A stretch of 64,000 nucleotides of DNA from JACVRW01 sp963826165 (GTDB lineage: Bacteria > Actinomycetota > Thermoleophilia > Solirubrobacterales > Thermoleophilaceae), in assembly GCA_963826165.1 (NCBI GenBank), contig CAWGWC010000009.1, forward strand, positions 1 through 64,000, given 5' to 3'. The notes beneath the pieces were generated by a model. That model did not search any database and was not told the origin of the DNA. It saw nothing but the letters and a program-made list of their open reading frames with translations. This document shows, in pieces, positions 48,570 through 57,312 of this stretch (positions are counted from its first letter, which is position 1; each line of letters opens with the position of its first letter). Made by a program: the position numbers and the translations under genes.

Positions 48570-49897
48570 GAGCGCCTCGCCCTGCGCTCGCGCTCGGCGG
48601 GCGTGGGCATGTGAACCACCTCGGCGCTCGGGGTGTCGGGTGCCGAGCGGTGCTCGCCGGTGAGCGTTCCGTAGAGCTGTACCTGCTCGTTGATGACCTC
48701 GCCGATGCGGCGGATGCCCTCGCGGATCGATTCCTCGTCGGAGCCCGAGAAGTTGAGTCGCATCGCGGAGCGCCCGCGGCCGTCCAGGAAGGCCGCCTCG
48801 CCCGGCACGAAGGCCACGTTGTCGCGCAGAGCCCGGGCGAGCAGGTCGGTGGTGTCGATGAAGTCCGGCAGCATGGCCCAGATGAACAGGCCGCCGCCGG
48901 GTCGCGTCCATTCCGCCTGAGGGGGGAAGTAGTCGGCCAGCGCGTCGAGCATGGTGTCGCGGCGCCTGCGGTAGACGTCCGTGAGCGACTCCACGTAGTC
49001 CTCCCAGCGCCCGCGCTCGAAGTAGGCCTGGACCATCAGTTGCGACAGGGTCGAGGTGCACAGGTCCACAGCCTGCTTGCCCAGGTTGATCTTCTCCAGC
49101 ACCGGCGGCGGAGCCACCACCCAGCCGAGGCGGATCCCCGGTGACAGGATCTTCGAGAACGTGCCCAGGTACATCACATATACGCCCTCGTCGAGCGCAT
49201 ACAGCGGCGGCAAAGGATCTCCCTCGTAGCGCAGCAGGCCGTAGGGGTTGTCCTCGAGCACGAGCAACTCGCGCTCGTGGGCCAGCTCCACCAGCCGGCG
49301 CCGGCGCGCCAGCGACATCGTCTCGCCCGCCGGGTTCTGGAAGGTGGGCACGGTGTAGATGAACTTGGGGCGGCGGCCCTCACGCTCGAGCCGGTCGAGG
49401 GTCTGTTCGAGCAGGTCGATCCGCATCCCCGCCGCGTCCAGCTCGATCTGCACGACCTCGGCCTGGTAGGCGCAGAACACCGGGACGGCGCCGGGATAGG
49501 TCGGCCCCTCCGCGATGATCACGTCGCCGGGATCGATCAGGGTCTTGGTCACCAGGTCGATCACCTGCTGGCCACCGGTGGTGACGATCACGTCCTCGGG
49601 GTCGACCCGCATGCCCTCCGCCGCCATCACCGCGGCGATGCAGTCCTTGGTCTCGGGCAGCCCCTCGGTGGGCCCGTACTGGAGGGCCTTGGCGCAGGAC
49701 TCCGCAGCGATGCGCTGGGTGACCGCGGCGAAGGTGTCCGGCGGGAACGTGCTCGTGTCGGGCAGGCCACCGGCGAGCGAGATGACCTCGGGCCGCGCCG
49801 TGACGGCCATCAGGTCGCGCATCGCCGACGACTTCATCACCTTGGTGCGCGACGCGAACAGGGCCGCGTAGCGCTCGAGATCGCGCGAGATGCTCAT
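48566..49897 (-). CDS. PLP-dependent aminotransferase, class I/II (2-aminoadipate/MocR-like fold type I)
   Basis: 443 residues. ISLAGGLPDTSTFPPDTF is the N-terminal signature of the aminoadipate/kynurenine-type group; VTTGGQQVIDLVTK, IYTVPTFQNPAGETMSLARR and the PLP-lysine region LGTFSKILSPGIRLGWVV follow, with MRLNFSG near the end. There is no fused GntR HTH, so it is an enzyme rather than a MocR regulator. Donor and product are unknown; aromatic or alpha-aminoadipate amino groups are usual. It heads the operon with ddl2. Confidence 0.9.
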   Translation of the reverse strand: MSISRDLERYAALFASRTKVMKSSAMRDLMAVTARPEVISLAGGLPDTSTFPPDTFAAVTQRIAAESCAKALQYGPTEGLPETKDCIAAVMAAEGMRVDPEDVIVTTGGQQVIDLVTKTLIDPGDVIIAEGPTYPGAVPVFCAYQAEVVQIELDAAGMRIDLLEQTLDRLEREGRRPKFIYTVPTFQNPAGETMSLARRRRLVELAHERELLVLEDNPYGLLRYEGDPLPPLYALDEGVYVMYLGTFSKILSPGIRLGWVVAPPPVLEKINLGKQAVDLCTSTLSQLMVQAYFERGRWEDYVESLTDVYRRRRDTMLDALADYFPPQAEWTRPGGGLFIWAMLPDFIDTTDLLARALRDNVAFVPGEAAFLDGRGRSAMRLNFSGSDEESIREGIRRIGEVINEQVQLYGTLTGEHRSAPDTPSAEVVHMPTPAERERRARRS

Positions 49898-49976
49898 CGA
49901 CGGGCCGAGACCGCGGCCCGAGGCCGCCTGTGGTCTATCGTCACCGGCCGCAGGGTACCGACCCTCTCAGCGGCAC

Positions 49977-50573
49977 ATGAGCCTCTTCATGGACATCGGC
50001 ACGGGCGCCGGCCTGGCGGGCGCCACCGGCGTGCGGCCCTATCTGCCGCCGCTGCTCACCGGGGCTCTGGCCCGGGCCGACGCCGGCATCGATTTCGACG
50101 GTACGGACTGGAGCTTTCTCGAGTCACCGGTGTTCCTGGGCGCGGTGCTGCTGGTGGGCCTGGCCGCCTATGCCCTCGAACGTTCGGAGGCCGGCTCACC
50201 GAGAACCGAGGGCCGCAGCCCGGTGGTGATCTTCAGCGGCGTCGTGGGCATCGTCCTCGGCGCCCTCCTGTTCGCAGGTGCGCTGGCCGACGGCGGTGAG
50301 ACGAGCTGGATCGGCCTCGTGGCCGGGCCGGTGTGCGCGGCGCTCGGCTGGCTGGCGGTCGGTGGCCTCGTGGAGCGTGCCCGTCGCCGCCTCGACAGCG
50401 GCGCCGCGGCGCTGATCACCGTGTACGCCGACACGGCGGCACTCGTGCTGGCGGCGCTCGCGATCTTCGTGCCGCCTCTCTCCTTCCTCGCCCTGATCGG
50501 CTTCGTCGTGCTGCTGGCCGGCGGGCGGCGCCGCGAGGGCGAGAAGTACGCCGGCCTGCGGGTCCTGCGCTAG
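49977..50573 (+). CDS. DUF4126 family membrane protein
   Basis: 198 residues from ATG 49977. The first helix GTGAGLAGATGVRPYLPPLLTGALAR and later GPVCAALGWLAVGG identify DUF4126; about five membrane segments are visible. Function unknown. The stop TAG shares one base with the GTG of the next gene (TAGTG), so they are coupled. Confidence 0.8.
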   Translation: MSLFMDIGTGAGLAGATGVRPYLPPLLTGALARADAGIDFDGTDWSFLESPVFLGAVLLVGLAAYALERSEAGSPRTEGRSPVVIFSGVVGIVLGALLFAGALADGGETSWIGLVAGPVCAALGWLAVGGLVERARRRLDSGAAALITVYADTAALVLAALAIFVPPLSFLALIGFVVLLAGGRRREGEKYAGLRVLR

Positions 50574-52039
50574 TGCCCGCGCAGCACAAGAAGCTCGTCC
50601 TCGCGGTCATCGACTCGCTCAAGCCGGCGATGCTCGACCTCGCCATCGAGGAGGGGCGCGCGCCGGCGCTGGCCGCACTGGTCGAGAGCGGCACCTACGT
50701 GCGCGACTGTGTCTCGACCTTCCCCTCCGTGACCCCGGTGGCCTCGGCGGCGATCGCCACCGGCTGCGGTCCCGCCGAGCACCACATCCCCTCCATGAAC
50801 TGGTACCACCGCGGCGAGGAGCGCTACGTCGAATACGGCTCCTCGTTCCCGGCCACGCGGGCCTTCGGGGTGGTGCGCTCGCTCTACGACACGGTCTACA
50901 ACATGAACCTCGCGCATCTCACGCGCGGCCACCGGACAGTGTTCGAGCATCTCGACGACGCCGGCCTTCGCACCGCGTGCACGACCTACCTGATCTACCG
51001 CGGACGCACCCGCCACGAGCCGTCCGGGGTGAGCGTCTACCGGCGGATTGCGGAGGCGGCCCAGTTCCGCCATCCCGTGTGGGGGCCGAGCGAGCTGTTC
51101 TACGCGGACCTGTTCGACTCCCGCAACACCGGCTGCACCTCCGCGCTCGGGATGCCGGGCCAGCGCGACCGTCACACGGGCTGCGTGGGGGCCTACCTGG
51201 TCGAGAACGACCTGTTCGACTTCCTGCTCTTCTCGCTGCCCGACAACGACACCCACTCCCACAAGGTGGGCCCGGACGGGCAGGTGGACTCGATTGCCCA
51301 GGCCGACCAGGCGCTCGAGCGCATCATGCACGTGGCGGGGGGTCCGGAGGCCTTCCTCGAGCAGCACGCGGTGATCGTCATGTCCGACCACTCGCAGGTG
51401 GCGGTCGAGGAGAGCGCGAACCTGGCCGGCGCGCTCGCCGATTGGAGGGTGCTGTTGCCGGCGGACCCGGCGCCGGTGGAGGCCGAGCTCGCGGTCTGTC
51501 CCTCGGCCCGCTCCGGGGCGGTCTACGTGCTCGAGGAAGCTCGCCGCGGCGAACTGGTGCCGCAGGTGGTGGGCGCGGTGCGTGAGCTCGGTGGTGTGGA
51601 TCTCGTGAGTTGGCGCGACAACGGCTGGGCGACCGTGTGGTCGGAGGCCGGGACGCTGCGGTTCCGTCCCGGGGACGCCCTCACCGACGAGCGCGGCCGC
51701 GGTTGGGAGCTCGACGGGGACGAGGCCACGCTCTCGCTGGAGGCCGCCGGCGGCAGGCTGACCGGCGAGGAGTACCCGGACGCCCTCGGGCGGCTCTGGT
51801 CGGCACTCCGGTGTCCCCACGCCGGCGACGTGCTGCTGTCGGCGGCGCCGGGGGCCGAGTTCGCCGACTGGGGCGGCTCGGATCACGTGGGCGGAGGCAG
51901 CCACGGCTCGCTTCACCACGAGGACTCCGAGGGTGTGCTGCTGCTCTGCGGCCTGGAGGCGCCCGAGCGCGAGCGCTGGTCGGTGACCGACGTGACGCCG
52001 CTGGTGCTGGATCACTTCGGTGTACCCTCGGCCGGGTGA
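50573..52039 (+). CDS. Alkaline-phosphatase-superfamily hydrolase (nucleotide pyrophosphatase-like)
   Basis: 488 residues from GTG 50573. LVLAVIDSLKPAMLDLA opens the metal site, and STFPSVTPVASAAIATGC contains the nucleophilic Thr of NPP-type phosphodiesterases; LPDNDTHSHKVG and VIVMSDHSQVAVEE give the Asp/His ligands, and DHVGGGSHGSLHHED the last His. No signal peptide, so it acts in the cytoplasm or peripherally. Substrate unknown; phosphodiesters of lipids or nucleotides are likely. Its TGA overlaps the gtrA-like start (GTGA). Confidence 0.85.
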   Translation: MPAQHKKLVLAVIDSLKPAMLDLAIEEGRAPALAALVESGTYVRDCVSTFPSVTPVASAAIATGCGPAEHHIPSMNWYHRGEERYVEYGSSFPATRAFGVVRSLYDTVYNMNLAHLTRGHRTVFEHLDDAGLRTACTTYLIYRGRTRHEPSGVSVYRRIAEAAQFRHPVWGPSELFYADLFDSRNTGCTSALGMPGQRDRHTGCVGAYLVENDLFDFLLFSLPDNDTHSHKVGPDGQVDSIAQADQALERIMHVAGGPEAFLEQHAVIVMSDHSQVAVEESANLAGALADWRVLLPADPAPVEAELAVCPSARSGAVYVLEEARRGELVPQVVGAVRELGGVDLVSWRDNGWATVWSEAGTLRFRPGDALTDERGRGWELDGDEATLSLEAAGGRLTGEEYPDALGRLWSALRCPHAGDVLLSAAPGAEFADWGGSDHVGGGSHGSLHHEDSEGVLLLCGLEAPERERWSVTDVTPLVLDHFGVPSAG

Positions 52040-52509
52040 CTGAAGAGGCCAAGGCGCCGGTCGCCGAGCGCCCGCACTCGGTACACCTGCGCGTGCGCAC
52101 GGGGCTACGCAAGCCACACAACTGGTGGCAGCTGGCCCGCTTCTGCATGGTCGGAGCCTCCGGCTACGTGGTCAACCTGTGCGTCTTCGCCGTCTGCGTC
52201 GGGATGCTCGACCTGCACCATCTCGTGGCCGCCACGGTGGCCTTCGTCGCGGCGGTGACCAACAACTTCTGGTGGAACCGCCTCTGGACCTTCCGGGCGC
52301 GCGGCGGCCACGCGGGCTTCCAGGCCGCGCGCTTCTTCACGGTCAGCGTGGTGGCCTTCCTGTTCGCCGCGGCCGTGCTGGAGGTCCTCGTCAGCGTGGC
52401 CGGCGTGGCGGAGCTCCCGGCGCAGGCGATCTCGATCATCGTGGCCACGCCGCTCAACTTCATCGGGAACAAGATGTGGAGCTTTCACATCGAGCTCTCG
52501 CGCGACTGA
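52036..52509 (+). CDS. GtrA-family membrane protein
   Basis: 157 residues from GTG 52036. After a 35-residue hydrophilic leader come four membrane helices with FCMVGASGYVVNLCVFAVC, NNFWWNRLWTFR and TPLNFIGNKMWSF, the three GtrA signatures. GtrA proteins move lipid-linked sugars across the membrane or assist glycosyltransferases. The downstream membrane gene starts in the CTGA overlapping its stop, so the pair is a likely transfer module. Confidence 0.9.
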   Translation: MTEEAKAPVAERPHSVHLRVRTGLRKPHNWWQLARFCMVGASGYVVNLCVFAVCVGMLDLHHLVAATVAFVAAVTNNFWWNRLWTFRARGGHAGFQAARFFTVSVVAFLFAAAVLEVLVSVAGVAELPAQAISIIVATPLNFIGNKMWSFHIELSRD

Positions 52510-54233
52510 GGCGCGCCCGGGCCGTCGCCGCCGTGGCGGCGCTGGCCCTGGTCCTGCTGGGGGCGGCGCTCGCGCCCGCTGTGGCCCGGGCCGCCGACCC
52601 TGAGCTGCCCAGCTCCCAGACCGAGCCGCCGCGCTTCTTCGAGCGCAGCGCCCACGAGGCCGAGCGCATCGCCACCCGGGCCGACAAGGTACGCGAGGCG
52701 CGCGGCGAGGGCCGGCTCGACCCGACGGCCTACACGAGGGGCGTCGGACGCTGGCAGGTCAGCTTCTTCCGCAACGGTGACGAGGTCGTGCAGATCCACG
52801 TGGACGACCGCAGCGGGGCGATCCTCGAGGAGTGGTCGGGCGATCAGGTGGCCTGGCGAATGGCTCGCGGGTACGAGGGAGCGTTCGGCCGCAGGTTGAA
52901 CGCGCCGTACGTATGGATCCCGCTCTGCCTTCTGTTCCTGGTGCCGTTCGTCGACTTCCGCCGCCCGTTCCGGTTGCTGCACTTCGATCTGCTGGTGCTG
53001 CTCGCCTTCGGCGCTTCACACTTCTTCTTCAACCGCGGGGAGATCGGGCTCTCGGCCCCGCTCGTGTATCCGGTGCTGGTGTACCTGCTCGCGCGCATGC
53101 TGATCACCGGCTTCCGTCGCCGCGACGGCGCGGGGCCGCTCCTCCCTCACGTTCCGCTGGTGGCGCTGGCGGTCCTGCTGGTGTTCGTCGCATCGTTTCG
53201 GATCGGCCTGAACGTGGCCGACTCGAACGTGATCGACGTGGGCTACGCGGGGGTGATCGGGGCGGACCGCATCGTCGACGGCGACAACCTGTACGGGGAG
53301 GGCTTCTCGCCCGACGTCGAGCGCGGCGACACCTACGGGCCGGTCAACTATCTGCTCTACGTGCCGTTCGAGCAGGCGCTGCGCTGGAGCGGCCGCTGGG
53401 ACGACCTGCCGGCGGCGCACGGCGCCTCGATCGCCTTCGACCTGCTGGTGATGGGCGGCCTGTTCCTGCTCGGCCGCCGGCTGCGGCCGGGGCGCGAGGG
53501 CTTCGGCCTGGGACTGGCCCTGGCCTACGCCTGGACGGCCTATCCCTACACCTCGTTCGTGCTGGAGACGAACTCCAACGACTCGCTCGTGGCGCTGGCC
53601 TGCGTGGGGGCGATGCTCGCGCTGACCCTGCCCGGGCGGCGGGCCTCGGGCGCTGTGGCCGCTGTGGCCGTGGCCCTGGGCGCCGCGGCCAAGTTCGCGA
53701 CGCTGGCCCTGGCGCCGCTGTTCGCCCGGCGTGCTCCGCTCGCCTTCGCCGGCGTCCTTGTGCTCACGCTGGGCGTGACGGTGCTGCCCTTCGTGCCCGA
53801 CGGCGGCCTGCGTGAGCTCTACGACCGCACGATCGGCTACCAGGCCGGGCGGCCCTCGCCGTTCAGCATCTGGGGTCAGGCGGACTCGCTCGGCTGGCTG
53901 CAGACGGCGGTCAAGGCGGCCACGGTGGGCCTGGCGCTGGTGGTGGCCGTGGTGCCGCGCCGGCCGAGCCCGCGGCAGGTGGCTGCCCTCGGCGCGGCCG
54001 TGCTGATCGCGGTGCAGCTCACCGCCTCGTACTGGTTCTACCTCTACATCGTGTGGTTCGTCCCGTTCGTTCTCGTCGCCCTCCTGGACGCATACCGCGC
54101 ACTGCCGTGTGATCGACCTCACGGAATGGACGAGAGGGAGGACGGTCTGGACATGCATGACCCCATTGAGCAGCGAGAACCAGCCGCTCACGCTGTCCGA
54201 GCAGCTCGACGCGATGCTCCTGGGCTGGCTTGA
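52506..54233 (+). CDS. Multi-spanning membrane protein, GT-C glycosyltransferase-like, CTG start proposed
   Basis: 575 residues from CTG 52506. This CTG begins L-RRARAVAAVAALALVLLG, a textbook signal peptide with a basic n-region and an ARA-A cleavage site at about residue 29; the first GTG (52533) would remove the basic part. An extracytoplasmic segment of about 100 residues (FFRNGDEVVQIHVDDRSG) is followed by ten or more helices, with LYGEGFSPDVERGDTYGPVNY in the first big loop, as in DUF2029/GT-C mannosyltransferase-like proteins. The last 25 codons overlap the next gene in a poor codon pattern, so the true C-terminus is doubtful. The donor is probably a polyprenyl-linked sugar. Confidence 0.8.
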   Translation: MRRARAVAAVAALALVLLGAALAPAVARAADPELPSSQTEPPRFFERSAHEAERIATRADKVREARGEGRLDPTAYTRGVGRWQVSFFRNGDEVVQIHVDDRSGAILEEWSGDQVAWRMARGYEGAFGRRLNAPYVWIPLCLLFLVPFVDFRRPFRLLHFDLLVLLAFGASHFFFNRGEIGLSAPLVYPVLVYLLARMLITGFRRRDGAGPLLPHVPLVALAVLLVFVASFRIGLNVADSNVIDVGYAGVIGADRIVDGDNLYGEGFSPDVERGDTYGPVNYLLYVPFEQALRWSGRWDDLPAAHGASIAFDLLVMGGLFLLGRRLRPGREGFGLGLALAYAWTAYPYTSFVLETNSNDSLVALACVGAMLALTLPGRRASGAVAAVAVALGAAAKFATLALAPLFARRAPLAFAGVLVLTLGVTVLPFVPDGGLRELYDRTIGYQAGRPSPFSIWGQADSLGWLQTAVKAATVGLALVVAVVPRRPSPRQVAALGAAVLIAVQLTASYWFYLYIVWFVPFVLVALLDAYRALPCDRPHGMDEREDGLDMHDPIEQREPAAHAVRAARRDAPGLA

Positions 54234-54444
54234 GCGTCACGCGGACCAGCACGGGCCGGGATCACCGGGCCTGCGGGCCAAGGCCGTGATGACGATCGCC
54301 GCGGCCGCTCTGCCTCAGGTCGAGAAGTTCTGCGCGGCGTGGGGAATGACGCTCGAGCGAAAGTCCACCGCCGTCGCGATCGTCGAGGGACCGGCCCTCC
54401 CCGTTGAGGGCTTCTCCGCGATCACGGCGATGTACCGGCGCTGA
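54157..54444 (+). CDS. Small uncharacterised protein
   Basis: 95 residues from ATG 54157 (MTPLSSENQPLTLSEQLDAMLLGW). GTG 54109 is possible but adds codons of poor usage. Mostly helical with LRAKAVMTIAAAALPQVEKFC and an alpha/beta end (TLERKSTAVAIVEGPALPVEGF). No family is recognised. It overlaps the preceding gene by 77 bases and the convergent ymdB-like gene by 23. Confidence 0.6.
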   Translation: MTPLSSENQPLTLSEQLDAMLLGWLERHADQHGPGSPGLRAKAVMTIAAAALPQVEKFCAAWGMTLERKSTAVAIVEGPALPVEGFSAITAMYRR

Positions 54445-55213
54445 GCGCCACCAACAGCTGCTCGATGCGAGTGGCCCGGCCGTCGCCGTCGGCCTCCACC
54501 AGCACGGCGTTCAGCCATGGGTCCTCGGCCGACGTCTCGAAGCGCACCTGGGTCAGCGTCTGGAAGCGCTCGAGCGCCTGCTCGCGCTTCACGCCGATCA
54601 CGCCCCCGCGGGGACCGGTCATGCCCACGTCCGTGACGTAGGCCGTGCCGCCCGGGAGCACCCGGGCGTCGGCGGTGGGCACGTGCGTGTGGGTGCCGAC
54701 GCAGGCGGTGGCGCGCCCGTCCACGTGCCAGCCCATGGCCACCTTCTCGCTGGTGGCCTCGGCGTGCATGTCGATCAGCACCGAGTCGGTCCGGCCGCGC
54801 AGCTCGGCGAGCAGGGCGTCGGCCTCGGCAAAGGGGGAGCGCACGGCGTCGAGGAACACCTGGCCGGAGAGGTTGATCACCCCCAGCCGCTGCCCGCCTT
54901 GCTCGACCACCGTGTGCCCGCGGCCCGGGCTGCCCTTCGGATAGTTGGCCGGCCGCACGATCCGCTCCTCGCGGTCGAGGAAGCCGTAGACCTCGCGATG
55001 GCGGTAGGCGTGGTTGCCGAGCGTGATCGCGTCGGCGCCGGTGTCGAGCAGCTCGCGGGCGGTCTTCTCGGTGATGCCCACCCCGCCGGCCGCGTTCTCG
55101 CCGTTGACGATCACGAAATCCGGCTGGTGCTCGTCACGCAGCCCCGGCAGCAGGGTCGCCAGCGTGCGCCGGCCCAGGCCGCCGACCACGTCGCCCACGA
55201 ATAGAAGCTTCAC
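54422..55213 (-). CDS. ymdB: YmdB-family metallophosphoesterase (TIGR00282, 2',3'-cyclic-nucleotide phosphodiesterase)
   Basis: 263 residues from GTG 55213 (MKLLFVGDVVGGLGRRTL), the family start. Metal-binding motifs: GDVVGG, NGENAAGGVGIT, TLGNHAYRHREV and DMHAEATSEK, then GTHTHVPTADARVLPGGTAYVTDVGMTGP. Homologues hydrolyse 2',3'-cAMP/cGMP and link RNA decay to biofilm decisions in Bacillus. Free-standing here and divergent from the ABC gene with 28 bases between. Confidence 0.92.
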   Translation of the reverse strand: MKLLFVGDVVGGLGRRTLATLLPGLRDEHQPDFVIVNGENAAGGVGITEKTARELLDTGADAITLGNHAYRHREVYGFLDREERIVRPANYPKGSPGRGHTVVEQGGQRLGVINLSGQVFLDAVRSPFAEADALLAELRGRTDSVLIDMHAEATSEKVAMGWHVDGRATACVGTHTHVPTADARVLPGGTAYVTDVGMTGPRGGVIGVKREQALERFQTLTQVRFETSAEDPWLNAVLVEADGDGRATRIEQLLVALSAGTSP

Positions 55214-55241
55214 AACGAGCGATTCTGCCAACCTGCGCGCG

Positions 55242-55958
55242 GTGGAAACCGGCACGCAGACCGCGACGACCATCGCCGCGCACGATTTGGTCAAACGGTA
55301 CGGCGAGCGCGTGGCTCTCCGTGGGGTGTCCCTGAGCGCCGGCCCAGGCGAGCTGATGGCGGTGATCGGCCCCAATGGGGCCGGCAAGACGACATTGCTC
55401 TCGATCCTGGCCGGGATCCAGCAGCCCGACGAGGGCAGGGTCGAGGCGGCCTCGCACATCGGCTGGGTGCCGCAGCAGGCGGCGCTCTACTCGAAGCTCA
55501 CGGTGCGGGAGAACCTCACCCTGTTCGCGCGGCTCGAGCACTGCGTCGACCTGGACGCGACCGTCGGGCGCATGCTCGACCTGACCGGGTTGGGTGACCG
55601 TTCCGGCGACCTGGTGGGCACTCTGTCCGGCGGAAACCGCCAGCGGGTGAACATCGCGATCGGCCTGCTGGCCGCCCCCGACGTCCTCCTGCTGGACGAG
55701 CCGAGCTCGGCGCTCGACCCGCGCCAGCGGGAGCGGCTCTGGGAGTTCATCCTGCGCCTCGCGGGTGAGGGCACCACGGTCCTGTATGCCACCCATCACA
55801 TCCAGGAGGCCGACCGCTACGCCGACCGGCTGATCGTGCTCGCGGACGGCGAGAACGTCTTCGCGGGACCCCCCGGTGAGCTCGAACGAGCCACCGGCAC
55901 CACCGGGCTCGACTTCGAGCAGGCCTTCGTCCAGTTCCTGCACCAGCGGGGTCATTAG
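55242..55958 (+). CDS. ABC transporter ATP-binding protein
   Basis: 238 residues from GTG 55242. Walker A GPNGAGKTT, Q-loop WVPQQ, signature LSGGNRQR, Walker B VLLLDEPSSALD and H-loop THH are complete. It belongs to the ABC-2 exporter group with a short C-terminal end. The permease gene begins five bases after its stop; the substrate is not given by context. Confidence 0.93.
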   Translation: METGTQTATTIAAHDLVKRYGERVALRGVSLSAGPGELMAVIGPNGAGKTTLLSILAGIQQPDEGRVEAASHIGWVPQQAALYSKLTVRENLTLFARLEHCVDLDATVGRMLDLTGLGDRSGDLVGTLSGGNRQRVNIAIGLLAAPDVLLLDEPSSALDPRQRERLWEFILRLAGEGTTVLYATHHIQEADRYADRLIVLADGENVFAGPPGELERATGTTGLDFEQAFVQFLHQRGH

Positions 55959-55963
55959 TAGTC

Positions 55964-57301
55964 ATGCGCTGGCTGCTGCTCAAGGATCTGCGCATCCTGG
56001 CCCGCTCGCCCCTCCTGGTGGCGCTGCTGGTGATCTACCCGATCGTGATCGCCGTGCTCATCGGCTTCGCGATCTCGCGCAGCCCGGACAAGCCGGAGGT
56101 GGCGATCTACAACGGCCTGGCGGGACAGCCCGCGCAGGTCGAGCTCGGCGGCCGCGAGATCAACCTCGCCCAGGAGGGGCAGCGCCTGTTCGACGCCATC
56201 GAGCCCGTACGCACGGACAGCCGCGAGGAGGCGATTCAGAAGGTGCGCGACGGGGAGGTGCTCGGCGCGCTGATCGTGCCCGACGACCTGGCCAGAAAGC
56301 TCCAGTCGGGACTCGAGCCCGGGACCGTGGAGGTGGTCTACAACGCCGAGGACCCCGGCAAGCAGCAGTTCGTGGAGAACACCATCACCGCCCAGGTCCA
56401 GAAGGCCAACGCCGCGCTCACCAAGCGGGTGGCCGAGGAGGCCCTTCAGCTGCTCGAGCTGATCTCCGATGGAGGCGAGTACAGCTTCCTGGGCCAAGAC
56501 TTCTCGGTGCTCGGGCTGCGGGAGTCCGAGGAGATCCTGAAGGCGGCGCAGGCCGACCTGCCGGCCGGGTCCGGCGAACGCGAGGAGATCGACCGGGTGA
56601 TCGCCTTCGCCGAGCTCGCGCGCGAGAACCTGTCCTTCTCCGACGAGGTCCTGGGCGTGGTGGGCGAGCCGCTGCGCGTGGAGGCGACCTCGCTCGACGG
56701 CGGCTCCACCTCGCTCGACTCGTTCGCCGTGGCTCTCGCCGTGGCGGTCTCGCTGATGTTCATCACTCTGCTGCTGGCGGCGGGCACGCTCGCTCTCGAG
56801 CGGGAGGAGAACGCCTTCTCCCGGCTCGTGCGCGGCCTCGTCTCGCGCACCGGCCTGCTGCTGGAGAAGGCCGGCCTCGCGGCCGTGTGCTCGGTGGCCG
56901 TCTCGCTGGTGATGCTGGCCGGGCTCGGCCTGTTCGTGAACCTGGACTGGAGCCGCTTCCCGCTGTGGCTGCTCGCCCTCTCGCTCGGCGCCCTGGCCTT
57001 CGCGGCGCTGGGGCTGGCGATCGGAGCGTTCACCCGCGAGGTGCGCGCCGCCTCGCTGCTGGCCTTCATGCTCTGCCTGCCGCTCGCCTTCCTGGCGCTC
57101 GTGCCCTCCGGGGCGGTGGCGCCCGCGCTCTACGACGTGATCCGCGCGGTGTCGGCCGCATTTCCCTTCAAGCCCACACTCGATGCCCTGGACGCGGCTC
57201 TCAACGACAGCGGCGGGCTGGCGGGACCGCTGCTCCACCTGGCCCTGCTGTTCGTGGTCTTTGGCGGGCTGGCCCGGCTGGCGCTGACCCGCTTCGCCTA
57301 G
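55964..57301 (+). CDS. ABC-2 type transporter permease
   Basis: 445 residues. One N-terminal helix (SPLLVALLVIYPIVIAVLIGFAI), a large outer domain of about 230 residues rich in Glu/Asp helices, then six helices starting FAVALAVAVSLMFITLLLAAG. This is the ABC-2/YhgE-like architecture used for export of lipids, polymers or drugs. Paired with the preceding ATPase. Substrate unknown. Confidence 0.88.
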   Translation: MRWLLLKDLRILARSPLLVALLVIYPIVIAVLIGFAISRSPDKPEVAIYNGLAGQPAQVELGGREINLAQEGQRLFDAIEPVRTDSREEAIQKVRDGEVLGALIVPDDLARKLQSGLEPGTVEVVYNAEDPGKQQFVENTITAQVQKANAALTKRVAEEALQLLELISDGGEYSFLGQDFSVLGLRESEEILKAAQADLPAGSGEREEIDRVIAFAELARENLSFSDEVLGVVGEPLRVEATSLDGGSTSLDSFAVALAVAVSLMFITLLLAAGTLALEREENAFSRLVRGLVSRTGLLLEKAGLAAVCSVAVSLVMLAGLGLFVNLDWSRFPLWLLALSLGALAFAALGLAIGAFTREVRAASLLAFMLCLPLAFLALVPSGAVAPALYDVIRAVSAAFPFKPTLDALDAALNDSGGLAGPLLHLALLFVVFGGLARLALTRFA

Positions 57302-57312
57302 GCCGGCCGCAC

